Position numbers and translations under genes: made by a program
Shown here: positions 55,230 to 64,000 of the stretch, piece after piece
Layout: every line of letters starts with the position of its first letter
Position numbering within the stretch: the first letter of the stretch is position 1
The notes under the pieces: model-generated
Told to the model about the DNA's origin: nothing
Seen by the model: the letters and a program-made list of their open reading frames with translations, nothing else
Database searches by the model: none
NCBI RefSeq assembly: GCF_001730685.1
Contig: NZ_MDJR01000001.1
Span: 62,001-126,000 of the forward strand
Source of the DNA: Caloranaerobacter ferrireducens
GTDB taxonomy: Bacteria > Bacillota > Clostridia > Tissierellales > Thermohalobacteraceae
Reading direction: 5' to 3'
Length of the DNA: 64,000 bases

Positions 55230-56561
55230 ATGGAGACAGATACTAAAACTATTATTAAAGAAGAAGAGGTGGGAACTAAAGAAGAGATAACTTATAAGAT
55301 TAATGACAAACCACCACTTAAAATTGCAATTCCTTTAGCAGTACAACATTTACTTGCAGCATTTAGTGGAATAGTAGCTGTACCATTAGTTGTTGGCGGA
55401 GTATTAGGATTACCTTTTGATCAAATGACTTTTTTAGTAAATGCAGCACTTTTTATGGCTGGTTTAACAACTTTTATTCAAGCATATGGAATTGGCCCTG
55501 TAGGTGCTAAGTTACCATGTGTAATGGGAACTGATTTTACATTTGTTGGACCTTCGATAGCTGTAGGAAGTACATTAGGTCTTCCAGGCATATTTGGTGC
55601 AACTGTAGGAGCATCATTTGTTGAGATGATATTAAGTAGATTTACTAAAAAATTATTAAAATATTTTCCACCTGTTGTTACAGGTACAGTCGTTACATTG
55701 ATAGGTTTAACAATACTGCCTGTTGCTGTAGACTGGGCTGCTGGAGGATATGGTGCAGCGGATTATGGCAGCTTAAGAAATATATTCTTAGCATTAGCTG
55801 TAATGGCAATTATAATTGTACTAAATCAGTGGGGGAAAGGGTTTACTAGATCAGCAGCTATCTTAATAGGTATTATTTGTGGATACTTAATTTCAATTCC
55901 TTTTGGCTTATTAGACATCAGCAAATTAACTAGTGCTTCTTGGTTAGACTTTCCAACACCAATTCGATATGGTATTAAATTTAGTATCCCTGCTATAATA
56001 GCTTTTATACCAGCTTATTTAGTTACTACAGTTGAAACAGTTGGTGATTTAATTGCTGTTGCAGATGCTAGCAATCATAAGATAACAAGTGACGAATTAT
56101 CAAAAGGTCTGTTATGTGATGGTGTAGGTAGTTTTCTAGCAGGTATTTTTAATGCAGGTCCAAATACATCTTTTAGTCAGAATGTAGGAATTATACCTAT
56201 TACTGGTGTAGCTAGTAGATTTGTAGTTATGATTACTGGTATAATTCTTATGTTAGCAGGTATATTTCCAAAGTTGGGTGCTTTAGTTGCTATTATGCCA
56301 AATCCTGTATTAGGTGGAGCAGGAATAATTATGTTTGGAATGATAGCATCTTCAGGTATTAAGATATTGAAAAATGTTGAATTTACGAGGAGAAATATGT
56401 TAGTAATTGCAATTTCTTTAGGGTTAGGGTTAGCAGTAGTTGTAAGACCAAATATATTGCAATATTTCCCTTCAGCTGTTAAAACTGTTTTAGAATCAGG
56501 TATAACTACAGGTACTTTAACTGCTTTATTACTTAATATATTATTGCCAAAGAATTTATAG
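55230..56561 (+). CDS. NCS2-family purine/xanthine permease
   Basis: A 443-residue proton-coupled nucleobase transporter with about 13-14 hydrophobic helices. NCS2 motifs: PLAVQHLLAAFSGIVAVPLV, TFIQAYGIGPVGAKLPCVMG, and VETVGDLIAVADASNHKITS (the NCS2 signature region). FNAGPNTSFSQNVGIIPITG is the conserved substrate-binding segment. The spacing suggests the xanthine/uric-acid branch rather than uracil, but this is a guess. ATGGGGGG precedes the ATG. It forms one unit with its terminator. Confidence 0.9.
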   Translation: METDTKTIIKEEEVGTKEEITYKINDKPPLKIAIPLAVQHLLAAFSGIVAVPLVVGGVLGLPFDQMTFLVNAALFMAGLTTFIQAYGIGPVGAKLPCVMGTDFTFVGPSIAVGSTLGLPGIFGATVGASFVEMILSRFTKKLLKYFPPVVTGTVVTLIGLTILPVAVDWAAGGYGAADYGSLRNIFLALAVMAIIIVLNQWGKGFTRSAAILIGIICGYLISIPFGLLDISKLTSASWLDFPTPIRYGIKFSIPAIIAFIPAYLVTTVETVGDLIAVADASNHKITSDELSKGLLCDGVGSFLAGIFNAGPNTSFSQNVGIIPITGVASRFVVMITGIILMLAGIFPKLGALVAIMPNPVLGGAGIIMFGMIASSGIKILKNVEFTRRNMLVIAISLGLGLAVVVRPNILQYFPSAVKTVLESGITTGTLTALLLNILLPKNL

Positions 56562-56562
56562 A

Positions 56563-56592
56563 GCATGTAAGCTTGATGCTTACATGCTTTTT
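56563..56592 (+). terminator. Terminator of the NCS2 permease gene
   Basis: GCATGTAAGC/GCTTACATGC around TTGAT, with TTTTT. Confidence 0.85.
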
Positions 56593-56711
56593 AAATTATA
56601 GCTGATACCCAAGATATTTTGTTAAAAGTGTAATTGAAAGGGCTATATTATGTGTTATAATAAATATAAATATTATTTTTATCTTCTGTTTTTGCTAGGA
56701 GAGTGGCATAT

Positions 56712-57116
56712 ATGAGAGAAGAGATTAGTGCAGGTGGGGTAGTTTATTTTGGAAATGCTATCCTACTACTTCGAAAATATAATGGTGATTGGGTATTACC
56801 TAAAGGGAAAGTGGAAAATAATGAAAAACTTAAAGAAGCTGCGACTAGGGAAGTGTTTGAAGAAGGCGGTGTCAAAGCAGAAATAATAAAGTATTTGGGT
56901 AAAATAAACTATACATTTAGACATATAAGTGAAAATGAAGAAATAGTTAATAAAACTGTGCATTGGTTTTTGATGGCTGCAAAAAATATGGAGTGTATAC
57001 CTTTGAAAAAAGAAGGATTTATAGATGCAAGATTTGTTCATATGAATAGAGCTACAGAACTTGCTAAGTATGATGATGAGAGAAAGATTATTATTAAAGC
57101 TATAAAAGAAATGTAA
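56712..57116 (+). CDS. NUDIX hydrolase (134 residues)
   Basis: Perfect NUDIX box: GKVENNEKLKEAATREVFEE followed by GGV. Upstream SAGGVVYFGNAILLLRKYNG, DWVLPKGK is typical of Ap4A- or nucleotide-sugar-type hydrolases. ATG 56712 has TAGGAGAG about nine bases upstream; GTG 56703 is too close to it. Located before whiA, a common clostridial arrangement. Confidence 0.87.
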   Translation: MREEISAGGVVYFGNAILLLRKYNGDWVLPKGKVENNEKLKEAATREVFEEGGVKAEIIKYLGKINYTFRHISENEEIVNKTVHWFLMAAKNMECIPLKKEGFIDARFVHMNRATELAKYDDERKIIIKAIKEM

Positions 57117-57146
57117 AATTGATTAAATTATAGGAGTAGATGTAAA

Positions 57147-58139
57147 ATGTCATTCTCGTCTAAAACTAAAAATGAGTTATCTAGATTAGAAATAAATAAT
57201 AAGTGCTGTCTTATATCAGAACTGGCAGCACTTATACGTATGAGTGGTTCTATACAAATAATGGGTTTAGGAAAAGTAAATATTAAATTTGCAACAGAGA
57301 ATGCCGCTATAGCTAGAAGAATTTTCACTTTGTTAAAAAAGTTGTATAATGTACAGTCTGAAGTTATGGTTAGAAAAAATAGACAATTGAAGAAGAATAA
57401 TAGTTATTTGATGGTAGTAAATAATGCAGATGAAGCAAAAAAAATACTAGAGGATACAGGTATTTTTACGAAGGATAGTTGTAATCATTTTGAAATAAAT
57501 TATGGAATACCAGACAAACTAATAGAAAATAGATGTTGTAAAAGAGCATACATCCGAGGAGCCTTTTTAGGTGGAGGTTCTTTAAGTGACCCTGAAAAAA
57601 CATATCATTTAGAATTTGTTACTAATAGTTCCAAACATAGTGAAGATTTATGCGAATTGATAAATTCTTTTGGATTAAATTCAAAAATTGTTACTAGAAA
57701 AGATAATTTTGTTGTATATATTAAAGAAGGCGAGCAAATAGTTGATTTGCTTAATATAATAGGAGCTCATAATGCATTATTAAAGCTTGAGAATATTAGA
57801 ATACTTAAAGATGTTAGGAATAATATAAATAGGATAGTAAATTGTGAAACTGCCAATTTAAGCAAAACTATTAATGCAGCATTAAGGCAGATAAAAAATA
57901 TAGAATACATAGATAGAACTATTGGCATTGATAAATTGCCAGAAAACTTAGTAGATATCGCAAAACTAAGATTAATTAACAGAGAAGCAAGTCTTAAAGA
58001 GCTAGGGCAGATGTTAGATCCTCCTATAGGTAAGTCGGGTGTAAACCATAGACTAAGAAAAATAGAACAAATAGCAGAAGAACTAAAAAAAGAGAGGGGG
58101 GAATTAGATGGAAAAGAGGACGATTACAGTAAAAAATAA
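57147..58139 (+). CDS. whiA: Sporulation/division transcription factor WhiA
   Basis: 330 residues. The N-terminal LAGLIDADG-homing-endonuclease-like domain (about 15-200; [19 protein letters not shown]) lacks endonuclease activity in this family. The C-terminal helix-turn-helix (about 250-320; [39 protein letters not shown]) binds DNA. AGGAG precedes the ATG. Its last 32 bases overlap the HPr gene, which ties the two translationally. Confidence 0.95.
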   Translation: MSFSSKTKNELSRLEINNKCCLISELAALIRMSGSIQIMGLGKVNIKFATENAAIARRIFTLLKKLYNVQSEVMVRKNRQLKKNNSYLMVVNNADEAKKILEDTGIFTKDSCNHFEINYGIPDKLIENRCCKRAYIRGAFLGGGSLSDPEKTYHLEFVTNSSKHSEDLCELINSFGLNSKIVTRKDNFVVYIKEGEQIVDLLNIIGAHNALLKLENIRILKDVRNNINRIVNCETANLSKTINAALRQIKNIEYIDRTIGIDKLPENLVDIAKLRLINREASLKELGQMLDPPIGKSGVNHRLRKIEQIAEELKKERGELDGKEDDYSKK

Positions 58140-58374
58140 AACAGGATTACATGCTAGACCAGCAGCACTATTTGTACAGACAGCTGGAAAGTTTTTGAGT
58201 GAGATTACTGTGAAAAAAGATGATAAAGAAGTTAATGCAAAAAGTATAATGGGAATAATGGCTTTAGGAGTTTCTCAAGGCAATGAAATTACAATAATAG
58301 CTAGAGGTGAAGATGAAAAAGAAGCTGTTGAAGCTTTAGTAGATTTATTAGAAAATAAGCTAATAGAAGAGTAG
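58108..58374 (+). CDS. ptsH: Phosphocarrier protein HPr
   Basis: An 88-residue sugar-phosphotransferase carrier. His15 (TGLHARPA) accepts phosphate from EI, and Ser46 ([10 protein letters not shown]) is the HprK site. So it is a true HPr, not Crh, which has lost the His, although it sits at the crh-like position after whiA. GAGAGGGGGG lies inside whiA, eight bases before the ATG. No ptsI follows. A terminator is at 58368. Confidence 0.96.
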   Translation: MEKRTITVKNKTGLHARPAALFVQTAGKFLSEITVKKDDKEVNAKSIMGIMALGVSQGNEITIIARGEDEKEAVEALVDLLENKLIEE

Positions 58375-58395
58375 GAAGTACCTACTCTTTTTTTG
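58368..58395 (+). terminator. Terminator of whiA-ptsH
   Basis: AGAGTAGG/CCTACTCT around AAGTA, then TTTTTTT. The stop codon is in the left arm. Confidence 0.88.
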
Positions 58396-58460
58396 TTCTT
58401 TAATTAACTAGTAATACAGTACTATTTTTCCATATTGTCAGATGTTTTTTTTGTTTAATT

Positions 58461-58489
58461 TAGACATTTAAAAGTTTTTGATTTATAAT
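58461..58489 (+). promoter_or_regulatory. Promoter of the HD-GYP gene
   Basis: TAGACA, 17 bases, TATAAT: one mismatch from consensus. The start codon is 36 bases downstream of the -10 box. Confidence 0.6.
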
Positions 58490-58524
58490 ATTATTAATGA
58501 CTATTATGAAGAGGTTGGGCAAAT

Positions 58525-59595
58525 ATGAAATTAATAACAATTGAGAATCTGACACAAGGGATGAAAGTAGCAAAAACTGTCTATAAATCGAATGGCAGTG
58601 TTTTGCTAAGTGAAGGAATAGTACTCAAAGATTCATATATACAAAAGCTAAAGGAATTAGACATAAAACAAATATACGTTTATGATGATGAATTAAAAGG
58701 TATACATACTCAGGATATAATAAGAGAAGATACTAGAAATAAAGCAAAAATGATAATAAAGAACATAATGGATGAATTAAATGTTTCGAGTAATGTACAT
58801 ATTGATAAGATTCTTATTATTGTAGACCAGATTATAGAGGAAATACTTTCCCATGATGAACTTCTTATAAAGCTAGAAGAAATTAGAGCAGTAGATGAAT
58901 ATACTTTTGGGCATTCTGTTAATGTATCTGTTTTATCAATTATTACTGGTGCTTGTTTAGGGTATACAAAAGAAGAGCTAAAAGAATTAGGGCTTGGTGC
59001 AATGTTGCATGACATAGGGAAAGTCAGAGTACCTGATAATATATTAAATAAGCCAGGTAAATTAACAGAAGAAGAGTTTCATGAAATTAAAAAACATACA
59101 ATCTATGGTTATGAGATACTTAAAACTATAAAAGATATAAGTGAAACGAGTAGACTTATAGCATTATATCATCATGAAAGAGTTGATGGTCAGGGATATC
59201 CTCTAAGTATAAAAGGAGACGAGATACACGAATTTGCAAGAATTGTATCGATAGCAGACGTATATGATGCTTTAACCTCTGATAGAATTTACAAAAAGAG
59301 GATAAAAAACTATCAGGCTGTTGAGTATCTATTAACGATGAGTGGGCATCAATTTGATTATGATATTGCAAAAATATTTGTTAACAATATAGCTTTATAT
59401 CCTGTTGGTGAAGGAGTACTTTTAAATACTGGTGAGAAAGGATTCGTAATAAAAGTTAATAAAGATTTTCCAACAAGACCTGTTATAAGAATTTTATATG
59501 ATAGTAAAGGAGATAGATTAATTAAACCAGTAGATGTTGACTTGATGTTTGAGAATTCAAAAGTAATAATAGATACTGTTGATGATATAAAGTAA
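58525..59595 (+). CDS. HD-GYP domain cyclic-di-GMP phosphodiesterase
   Basis: A 356-residue cytoplasmic protein. The N-terminal part (about 1-55; ENLTQGMKVAKTVYKSNGSV) is a DUF3391-like regulatory region. The HD-GYP domain covers about 125-300, with the metal-binding HD pair His162-Asp163 (LGAMLHDIGKVRVP) and HHERVDGQGYP in place of the HHExxDGxGYP motif, which is complete. The C-terminus (about 300-356) resembles the usual capping strand region (GFVIKVNKDFPTRPVIR). It hydrolyses c-di-GMP to pGpG/GMP. GAGGTTGGG precedes the ATG. Confidence 0.9.
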   Translation: MKLITIENLTQGMKVAKTVYKSNGSVLLSEGIVLKDSYIQKLKELDIKQIYVYDDELKGIHTQDIIREDTRNKAKMIIKNIMDELNVSSNVHIDKILIIVDQIIEEILSHDELLIKLEEIRAVDEYTFGHSVNVSVLSIITGACLGYTKEELKELGLGAMLHDIGKVRVPDNILNKPGKLTEEEFHEIKKHTIYGYEILKTIKDISETSRLIALYHHERVDGQGYPLSIKGDEIHEFARIVSIADVYDALTSDRIYKKRIKNYQAVEYLLTMSGHQFDYDIAKIFVNNIALYPVGEGVLLNTGEKGFVIKVNKDFPTRPVIRILYDSKGDRLIKPVDVDLMFENSKVIIDTVDDIK

Positions 59596-59613
59596 TAGTT
59601 TTTTGGTATAATT

Positions 59614-59643
59614 AAGATAGTGATTTATCACTATCTTTTTTTC
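59614..59643 (+). terminator. Terminator of the HD-GYP gene
   Basis: AAGATAGTGA/TCACTATCTT around TTTA, then TTTTTT. Confidence 0.85.
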
Positions 59644-59679
59644 TATTCAATTTCTGCATCATTAAGGAGTGTTTATTAA

Positions 59680-60978
59680 ATGACTAAACATGAAAAAATA
59701 ATTAAATATATAGAAGAGTTAGAAGTTGGCTCAAAAATTTCCGTAAGAAGTATTGCACAGCAATTGAATGTTAGTGAAGGTACAGCTTATAGAGCTATAA
59801 AAGATGCAGAGAGTAGAGAGCTTGTTAAAACAATGCCGAGAGTAGGGACTGTCAGAATAAAAAAAGTCGAGAAAGGTAATATTGAAAAATTATCCTTTGC
59901 TGAAGTTGTTAACATAGTAGAAGGTTCTATACTTGGTGGACATGAAGGTATCCATAAAATGTTAAATAAATTTATAATAGGAGCTATGACTATAAAGGAA
60001 ATGGAAAAATATTTACAGCCTGGTAGTCTAGTTATAGTTGGAGATAGAGAGGAAGTTTATGAGGAAGCACTAAACAAAGGTTGTGCGATATTGATAACTG
60101 GTGGGTTTGGATGTAGCGAACGTATAAAAGAAAAAGCGAATATGAAAAAACTTCCTGTAATAACAACAGCTTATGATACCTTTACAATAGCTACTATAAT
60201 AAATAAGGCTATATATGAAAGAAAAATAAAGAAAGATATTTTGTTGGTTGAGAATATAATGGACAAGAATCCACCATATATGTTTGAAGATCAAAATATT
60301 GGTGAATGGAAGCAAAATGTAATTACACGTAAATTAAGCAGTTTTACAATTGTTGATAAAGACATGAACGTAGTTGGAGTAGTAACTCCTAAAGATGTTA
60401 CTGGTATTGAAGATAAAGTACTTTTAAAAGAAGTAATGACCAAAGAACCGATTACTTTGCCGAGAACAACTTCTGTTGCTTATGTTTCTCATATAATGAC
60501 TTGGGAAAACATAGAAATAATTCCTATAGTAAAAGGTAGAAAATTAATAGGAGTTGTAAATAGACAAGATGTAATTAGAGCTTTAAGATATATGAAAAGC
60601 CAGCCACATATAGGTGAAACTGTAGAAGATATGATTATCGATAATTTTAGTTTGGAGATAATGAGTAATGGATTAAGATTCAAAGGTGAAGTTATGCCAT
60701 TAATGTTAAATCAGTTAGGAGCTGCAAGCTGTGGTACAATGGCTATGGTTATGGCAGCAGCAGGGTCAATTACTCTTAAAGAGAAGAAGCATTATGATGT
60801 ATTTACAGATAGTTTTATGGTATATTTTATAAAACCTTTACAAGTTGACAACAAAATTGAGATAGTTACAGATATAATAGATATGGGGAGAAACTTTTGT
60901 AAGGTTGATATAGAAATTTTACACAATAAGGGTGTAGTAGCTAAAGCAATGATGTCAGCAAAAATTTTGAAAAAATAA
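59680..60978 (+). CDS. HTH-DRTGG-CBS regulatory protein (YtoI-like)
   Basis: A 432-residue protein: N-terminal winged helix (about 1-60; SVRSIAQQLNVSEGTAYRAI), DRTGG domain (about 75-185), two CBS motifs (about 190-310; VTRKLSSFTIVDKDMNVVGV, MTKEPITLPRTTSVAYVSHI) and a C-terminal hot-dog thioesterase-like domain (about 320-432; AASCGTMAMVMAAAGSITLK). The domain order is that of Bacillus YtoI, and like YtoI it precedes dnaE. CBS domains usually bind adenine nucleotides, and a gene-regulatory role is likely. AAGGAG precedes the ATG. Confidence 0.85.
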   Translation: MTKHEKIIKYIEELEVGSKISVRSIAQQLNVSEGTAYRAIKDAESRELVKTMPRVGTVRIKKVEKGNIEKLSFAEVVNIVEGSILGGHEGIHKMLNKFIIGAMTIKEMEKYLQPGSLVIVGDREEVYEEALNKGCAILITGGFGCSERIKEKANMKKLPVITTAYDTFTIATIINKAIYERKIKKDILLVENIMDKNPPYMFEDQNIGEWKQNVITRKLSSFTIVDKDMNVVGVVTPKDVTGIEDKVLLKEVMTKEPITLPRTTSVAYVSHIMTWENIEIIPIVKGRKLIGVVNRQDVIRALRYMKSQPHIGETVEDMIIDNFSLEIMSNGLRFKGEVMPLMLNQLGAASCGTMAMVMAAAGSITLKEKKHYDVFTDSFMVYFIKPLQVDNKIEIVTDIIDMGRNFCKVDIEILHNKGVVAKAMMSAKILKK

Positions 60979-60979
60979 G

Positions 60980-61043
60980 TCTTGACGAATAGCGAATATC
61001 GAATGACTAACGAAAAGCGAATGGCGAACGACCAATAACGATA
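60980..61043. repeat. Intergenic word tract upstream of dnaE
   Basis: GACGAATAGCGAATATCGAA, TGACTAACGAAAAGCGAATG, GCGAACGACC: repeated (A)GCGAAT and CGAA words, matching the tract at 8772-8900. No ORF. Confidence 0.55.
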
Positions 61044-61062
61044 TTAATAAGGATGTGTTAAT

Positions 61063-64000
61063 ATGGAAAGCTCTAAGAAATTTGTTCATTTGCATGTCCA
61101 TACTGAATATAGCTTATTAGATGGAGCTGCTAGGATTAGTAAACTTATGGATAGGGTTAAGGAGTTAGGAATGGATAGTATAGCTATTACTGATCACGGC
61201 TCCATGTTTGGCGTTGTAGAATTTTATAAAACTGCATTAAAAAAAGGAATAAAGCCAATTATTGGTTGTGAGGTATATATCTCGAGAGGCAAATATACAG
61301 AAAAGGACCCTAATAGAGATAAGTTTCAATACCATTTAGTTTTACTTGCTGAAAATAATGAGGGATATTCTAATTTAATCAAGATAGTTTCAGAAGGGTA
61401 TGTAAATGGATATTATTATAAGCCTAGAGTAGATTCAACTATATTGAGTAAATATAGTAAAGGTATAATAGCTTTGAGTGCTTGCCTTGGTGGGGAAGTT
61501 CAGTATCATATACTTAACAATAATTATAAAAAGGCTAAAGAAGTAGCACTTAAATATAGAGAAATATTTGGTGAAGATAATTTTTATTTAGAACTTCAAG
61601 ACCACGGAATGAAAGATCAGAAATATGTAAATCATGAGTTAATCAGATTGAGCAGAGAAACTAACATACCGCTTGTTGCTACTAATGACGTTCATTATAT
61701 TAATCAAGATGATGCAAAAGTGCATGATATTCTCTTATGTATCCAAACAGGTAAGACAATTAACGATAAGGATAGAATGAGATTTCCAACTTCTGAATTT
61801 TATTTAAAATCACCTGAAGAGATGTCGAGTCTATTCCCAAATGCACCTGAAGCAATTGAAAATACAGTAAAAATAGCTCAAAGGTGCAATGTAGAGTTTG
61901 ATTTTAATACTTTACATTTACCTAAGTATAATGTACCTGAAGGATATACCAATTCACAATATTTGAGAAAATTATGTTATGAAGGACTTAAAAAGAGATA
62001 TAAGGTAGTTACAGATGAGATAAAAGAAAGGCTTAATTATGAAATTAGTATTATAGAAAATATGGGCTATGTTGACTATTTCTTGATAGTTTGGGACTTT
62101 ATCAAATTTGCAAAGGACAATGGAATAATGGTAGGTCCTGGTAGAGGTTCAGCAGCAGGAAGTCTAGTTTCTTATACTTTAGGAATTATAGATATAGACC
62201 CTCTTAAATATGGTTTAATTTTTGAGAGATTTTTAAATCCTGAAAGGGTTACTATGCCTGATATAGATATAGATTTTTGCTATGAGAGAAGAGAAGAGGT
62301 CATAAGCTATGTTATAAATAAATATGGAGAAGATAGGGTAGCACAAATAGTAACTTTTGGTACTATGGCAGCAAGAGGTGCTATAAGGGATGTTGGTAGA
62401 GCTTTAGATATGCCTTATGGAGATGTAGACTATATAGCCAAACAGATACCTATGGAATTAGGGATAACTATAGATAAAGCTTTAGAGACCAACAATAAGT
62501 TACTTAACTTATATCAAGAAGATGAAAAAGTAAGAGAGTTAATCGATTTGGCAAAAGCTGTTGAAGGAATGCCAAGACATACTTCAATACATGCTGCAGG
62601 AGTAGTTATTTCAAAAGAACCTATAACAGAATATGTTCCTTTATCAAAGAATAATGATTCAATAACTACTCAATTTACTATGACTGAGCTTGAAGAACTA
62701 GGATTACTAAAAATGGACTTCTTAGGTCTTAGAACGCTTACAGTAATTAGAAATGCTATTCAGCTAATTAAACAAAACTATGGAATTGAAGTAGATTTTT
62801 CTAATTCTAATTATGATGATAAAAAAGTATATGAAATGTTTAGTAAAGGTGAAACTCTAGGGGTATTTCAGTTCGAAAGTTCTGGAATGAGACAATTTCT
62901 TAAAGAATTAAAACCTACGTCATTCGAAAATATTATAGCAGCAAATTCACTATTTAGGCCAGGTCCAATGAAGCAGATACCAAAATATATCGAAAATAAG
63001 AACAATCCTAGTAAGATAAAGTATGCTCATCCAAAACTTGAGCCTATATTAGGAGTAACTTATGGCTGTATGGTTTATCAAGAACAAGTAATGCAAATAG
63101 TTAGGGATATTGGCGGCTTTAGTATGGGACGTTCAGACCTAGTTAGAAGAGCTATGGGTAAAAAGAAAATGGACGTAATGGAAAGGGAAAGAAAACATTT
63201 TATATATGGTAAGTTAAATGAAAATGGAGAAGTTGAGATTCCTGGGGCAATAAGAAATGGTGTAGATGAAGAAACAGCAAATAAGATATATGATGAGATG
63301 ATAGATTTTGCAAAATATGCATTTAATAAATCACATTCTGCCGCCTATGCTGTTTTAGCATATCAAACAGCGTGGCTTAAATGCTATTATCCAGTTGAGT
63401 TTATGGCTGCTTTGATATCAAGTGTTATGGGAAATACAAATTCAGTTTCATTATATATACAAGAGTGTAAAAGACTTGGCATTGAAATATTACCACCAGA
63501 TATAAATGAGAGTTATAGTAATTTTACGGTTAATGGAAGAAAAATAAGATTTGGATTAGCTGCCGTAAAAAATGTAGGAAAACCTGCTATCGAAGCTATT
63601 ATTAAAGCAAGAGAAACAGATGGAAAATTTAAAAGTTTTACAGATTTCTGTAAGAGAGTAGACTTAAATTCTGTTAATAAAAGGACGGTAGAAAGTTTAA
63701 TAAAATGTGGTGCATTTGATTCTTTAGGCTTAAAAAGAGCACAGCTTTTGGCAGTATATGAGAGAATTATAGAAAGTATACATCAAGATAAGAAGAGAAA
63801 TATTGAGGGACAATTTTCACTGTTTGAAACTATTTCCAAGTCTGATAAACAAGTTTACACAGATGATTTACCGGATATAGAAGAATTTCCTGATAAAATA
63901 CTTTTATCTATGGAAAAGGAAATGCTAGGAATTTATTTAAGTGGTCATCCATTAGCATCTTACGAAAAAGAATTAAAAAGGATTTCTAATATAACTACAA
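61063..64000 (+). CDS. dnaE: DNA polymerase III subunit alpha, partial (3' end beyond window)
   Basis: 979 codons are present; the family usually has about 1150, so some 170-190 residues are missing at the right edge. There is no stop in frame. The N-terminal PHP domain has HLHVHTEYSLLDGAARI and ITDHGSMFGVVEF. The polymerase active site has the PDIDIDF motif (Asp400, Asp402, Asp404). The helix-hairpin-helix and OB domains are only partly reached. It is the DnaE-type (Gram-positive DnaE rather than PolC). GGATGTG precedes the ATG at 61063. Confidence 0.96.
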   Translation, partial: MESSKKFVHLHVHTEYSLLDGAARISKLMDRVKELGMDSIAITDHGSMFGVVEFYKTALKKGIKPIIGCEVYISRGKYTEKDPNRDKFQYHLVLLAENNEGYSNLIKIVSEGYVNGYYYKPRVDSTILSKYSKGIIALSACLGGEVQYHILNNNYKKAKEVALKYREIFGEDNFYLELQDHGMKDQKYVNHELIRLSRETNIPLVATNDVHYINQDDAKVHDILLCIQTGKTINDKDRMRFPTSEFYLKSPEEMSSLFPNAPEAIENTVKIAQRCNVEFDFNTLHLPKYNVPEGYTNSQYLRKLCYEGLKKRYKVVTDEIKERLNYEISIIENMGYVDYFLIVWDFIKFAKDNGIMVGPGRGSAAGSLVSYTLGIIDIDPLKYGLIFERFLNPERVTMPDIDIDFCYERREEVISYVINKYGEDRVAQIVTFGTMAARGAIRDVGRALDMPYGDVDYIAKQIPMELGITIDKALETNNKLLNLYQEDEKVRELIDLAKAVEGMPRHTSIHAAGVVISKEPITEYVPLSKNNDSITTQFTMTELEELGLLKMDFLGLRTLTVIRNAIQLIKQNYGIEVDFSNSNYDDKKVYEMFSKGETLGVFQFESSGMRQFLKELKPTSFENIIAANSLFRPGPMKQIPKYIENKNNPSKIKYAHPKLEPILGVTYGCMVYQEQVMQIVRDIGGFSMGRSDLVRRAMGKKKMDVMERERKHFIYGKLNENGEVEIPGAIRNGVDEETANKIYDEMIDFAKYAFNKSHSAAYAVLAYQTAWLKCYYPVEFMAALISSVMGNTNSVSLYIQECKRLGIEILPPDINESYSNFTVNGRKIRFGLAAVKNVGKPAIEAIIKARETDGKFKSFTDFCKRVDLNSVNKRTVESLIKCGAFDSLGLKRAQLLAVYERIIESIHQDKKRNIEGQFSLFETISKSDKQVYTDDLPDIEEFPDKILLSMEKEMLGIYLSGHPLASYEKELKRISNITT

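Noticed and set aside
58108-58374. Crh rather than HPr
   Set aside because: The His15 site TGLHARPA is present; Crh has lost this His.
1-64000. tRNA, rRNA and prophage genes
   Set aside because: None recognised while reading both strands: no conserved tRNA TTC-loop context near CCA ends, no rRNA stretches, and no integrase, capsid or terminase reading frames.

Overview
The window looks like a chromosomal segment of a low-GC, Gram-positive anaerobe of the class Clostridia. The DNA is strongly A+T rich, ribosome binding sites are AGGAGG/GAGGTG-like, TTG and GTG starts are common, and Rho-independent hairpins are frequent. The gene order (ftsE-ftsX-envC-like-ctp-minJ-like, uvrB-uvrA, uvrC, hprK-PHP-ROK, murB-PHP-rapZ-yvcK, whiA-ptsH, ytoI-like-dnaE) is the classic Firmicute arrangement. 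I cannot name a genus; a Tissierellales-like clostridium is a guess. No rRNA, tRNA, CRISPR array, transposase or phage gene was seen.

Layout. (1) 212-2596: a Lon-type protease. (2) 2718-8193: a compact, very A+T-rich operon that I read as a RiPP (modified peptide) pathway. It has a perfect sigma-A promoter, a roughly 310-nt leader, a 44-residue precursor peptide, an intercistronic hairpin, a PqqD-like recognition protein, a B12-binding radical SAM enzyme, a site-2-protease-like membrane peptidase with an altered zinc motif, and a two-gene ABC exporter. The layout parallels Bacillus yydFGHIJ, but the radical SAM class and the added recognition protein differ. This is the strongest candidate for an undescribed system here. 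(3) 8175-11354: 5-formyl-THF cyclo-ligase, a solitary MalK/UgpC-type ATPase and a PucR/CdaR-like regulator. (4) 11459-16828: cell-wall and division block. (5) 16862-25927: a lipoprotein, the SOS-controlled uvrBA genes, a YgiQ-family radical SAM protein and a copper-amine-oxidase-like surface protein. (6) About 25930-42700: an accessory block between uvrA and uvrC. It is rich in lipoproteins, small membrane proteins, GNAT and NUDIX enzymes, gene remnants (Nif3 pseudogene, truncated NUDIX) and repeats. (7) 42806-58374: uvrC, hprK, PHP phosphatases, ROK kinase, murB, rapZ, yvcK, tryptophanase, an NCS2 permease, whiA and HPr. (8) 58525-64000: HD-GYP phosphodiesterase, a CBS/DRTGG regulator and dnaE, which runs off the right edge.

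How they fit together: HprK and HPr supply carbon-catabolite signalling, and RapZ, YvcK, MurB and WhiA couple central carbon state to wall synthesis and growth. FtsEX with the adjacent M23 protein controls septal wall hydrolysis. UvrABC provides excision repair, with uvrB under a LexA-type box.

Three kinds of non-coding repeat stand out: a two-hairpin element of about 115 bp (five copies), a hairpin-plus-80-bp repeat confined to the accessory block (three copies), and low-complexity 'word' tracts built from echoes such as GCGAATGACGAAT, CAGTACCTAGTAC and GCTGATAGCTG.
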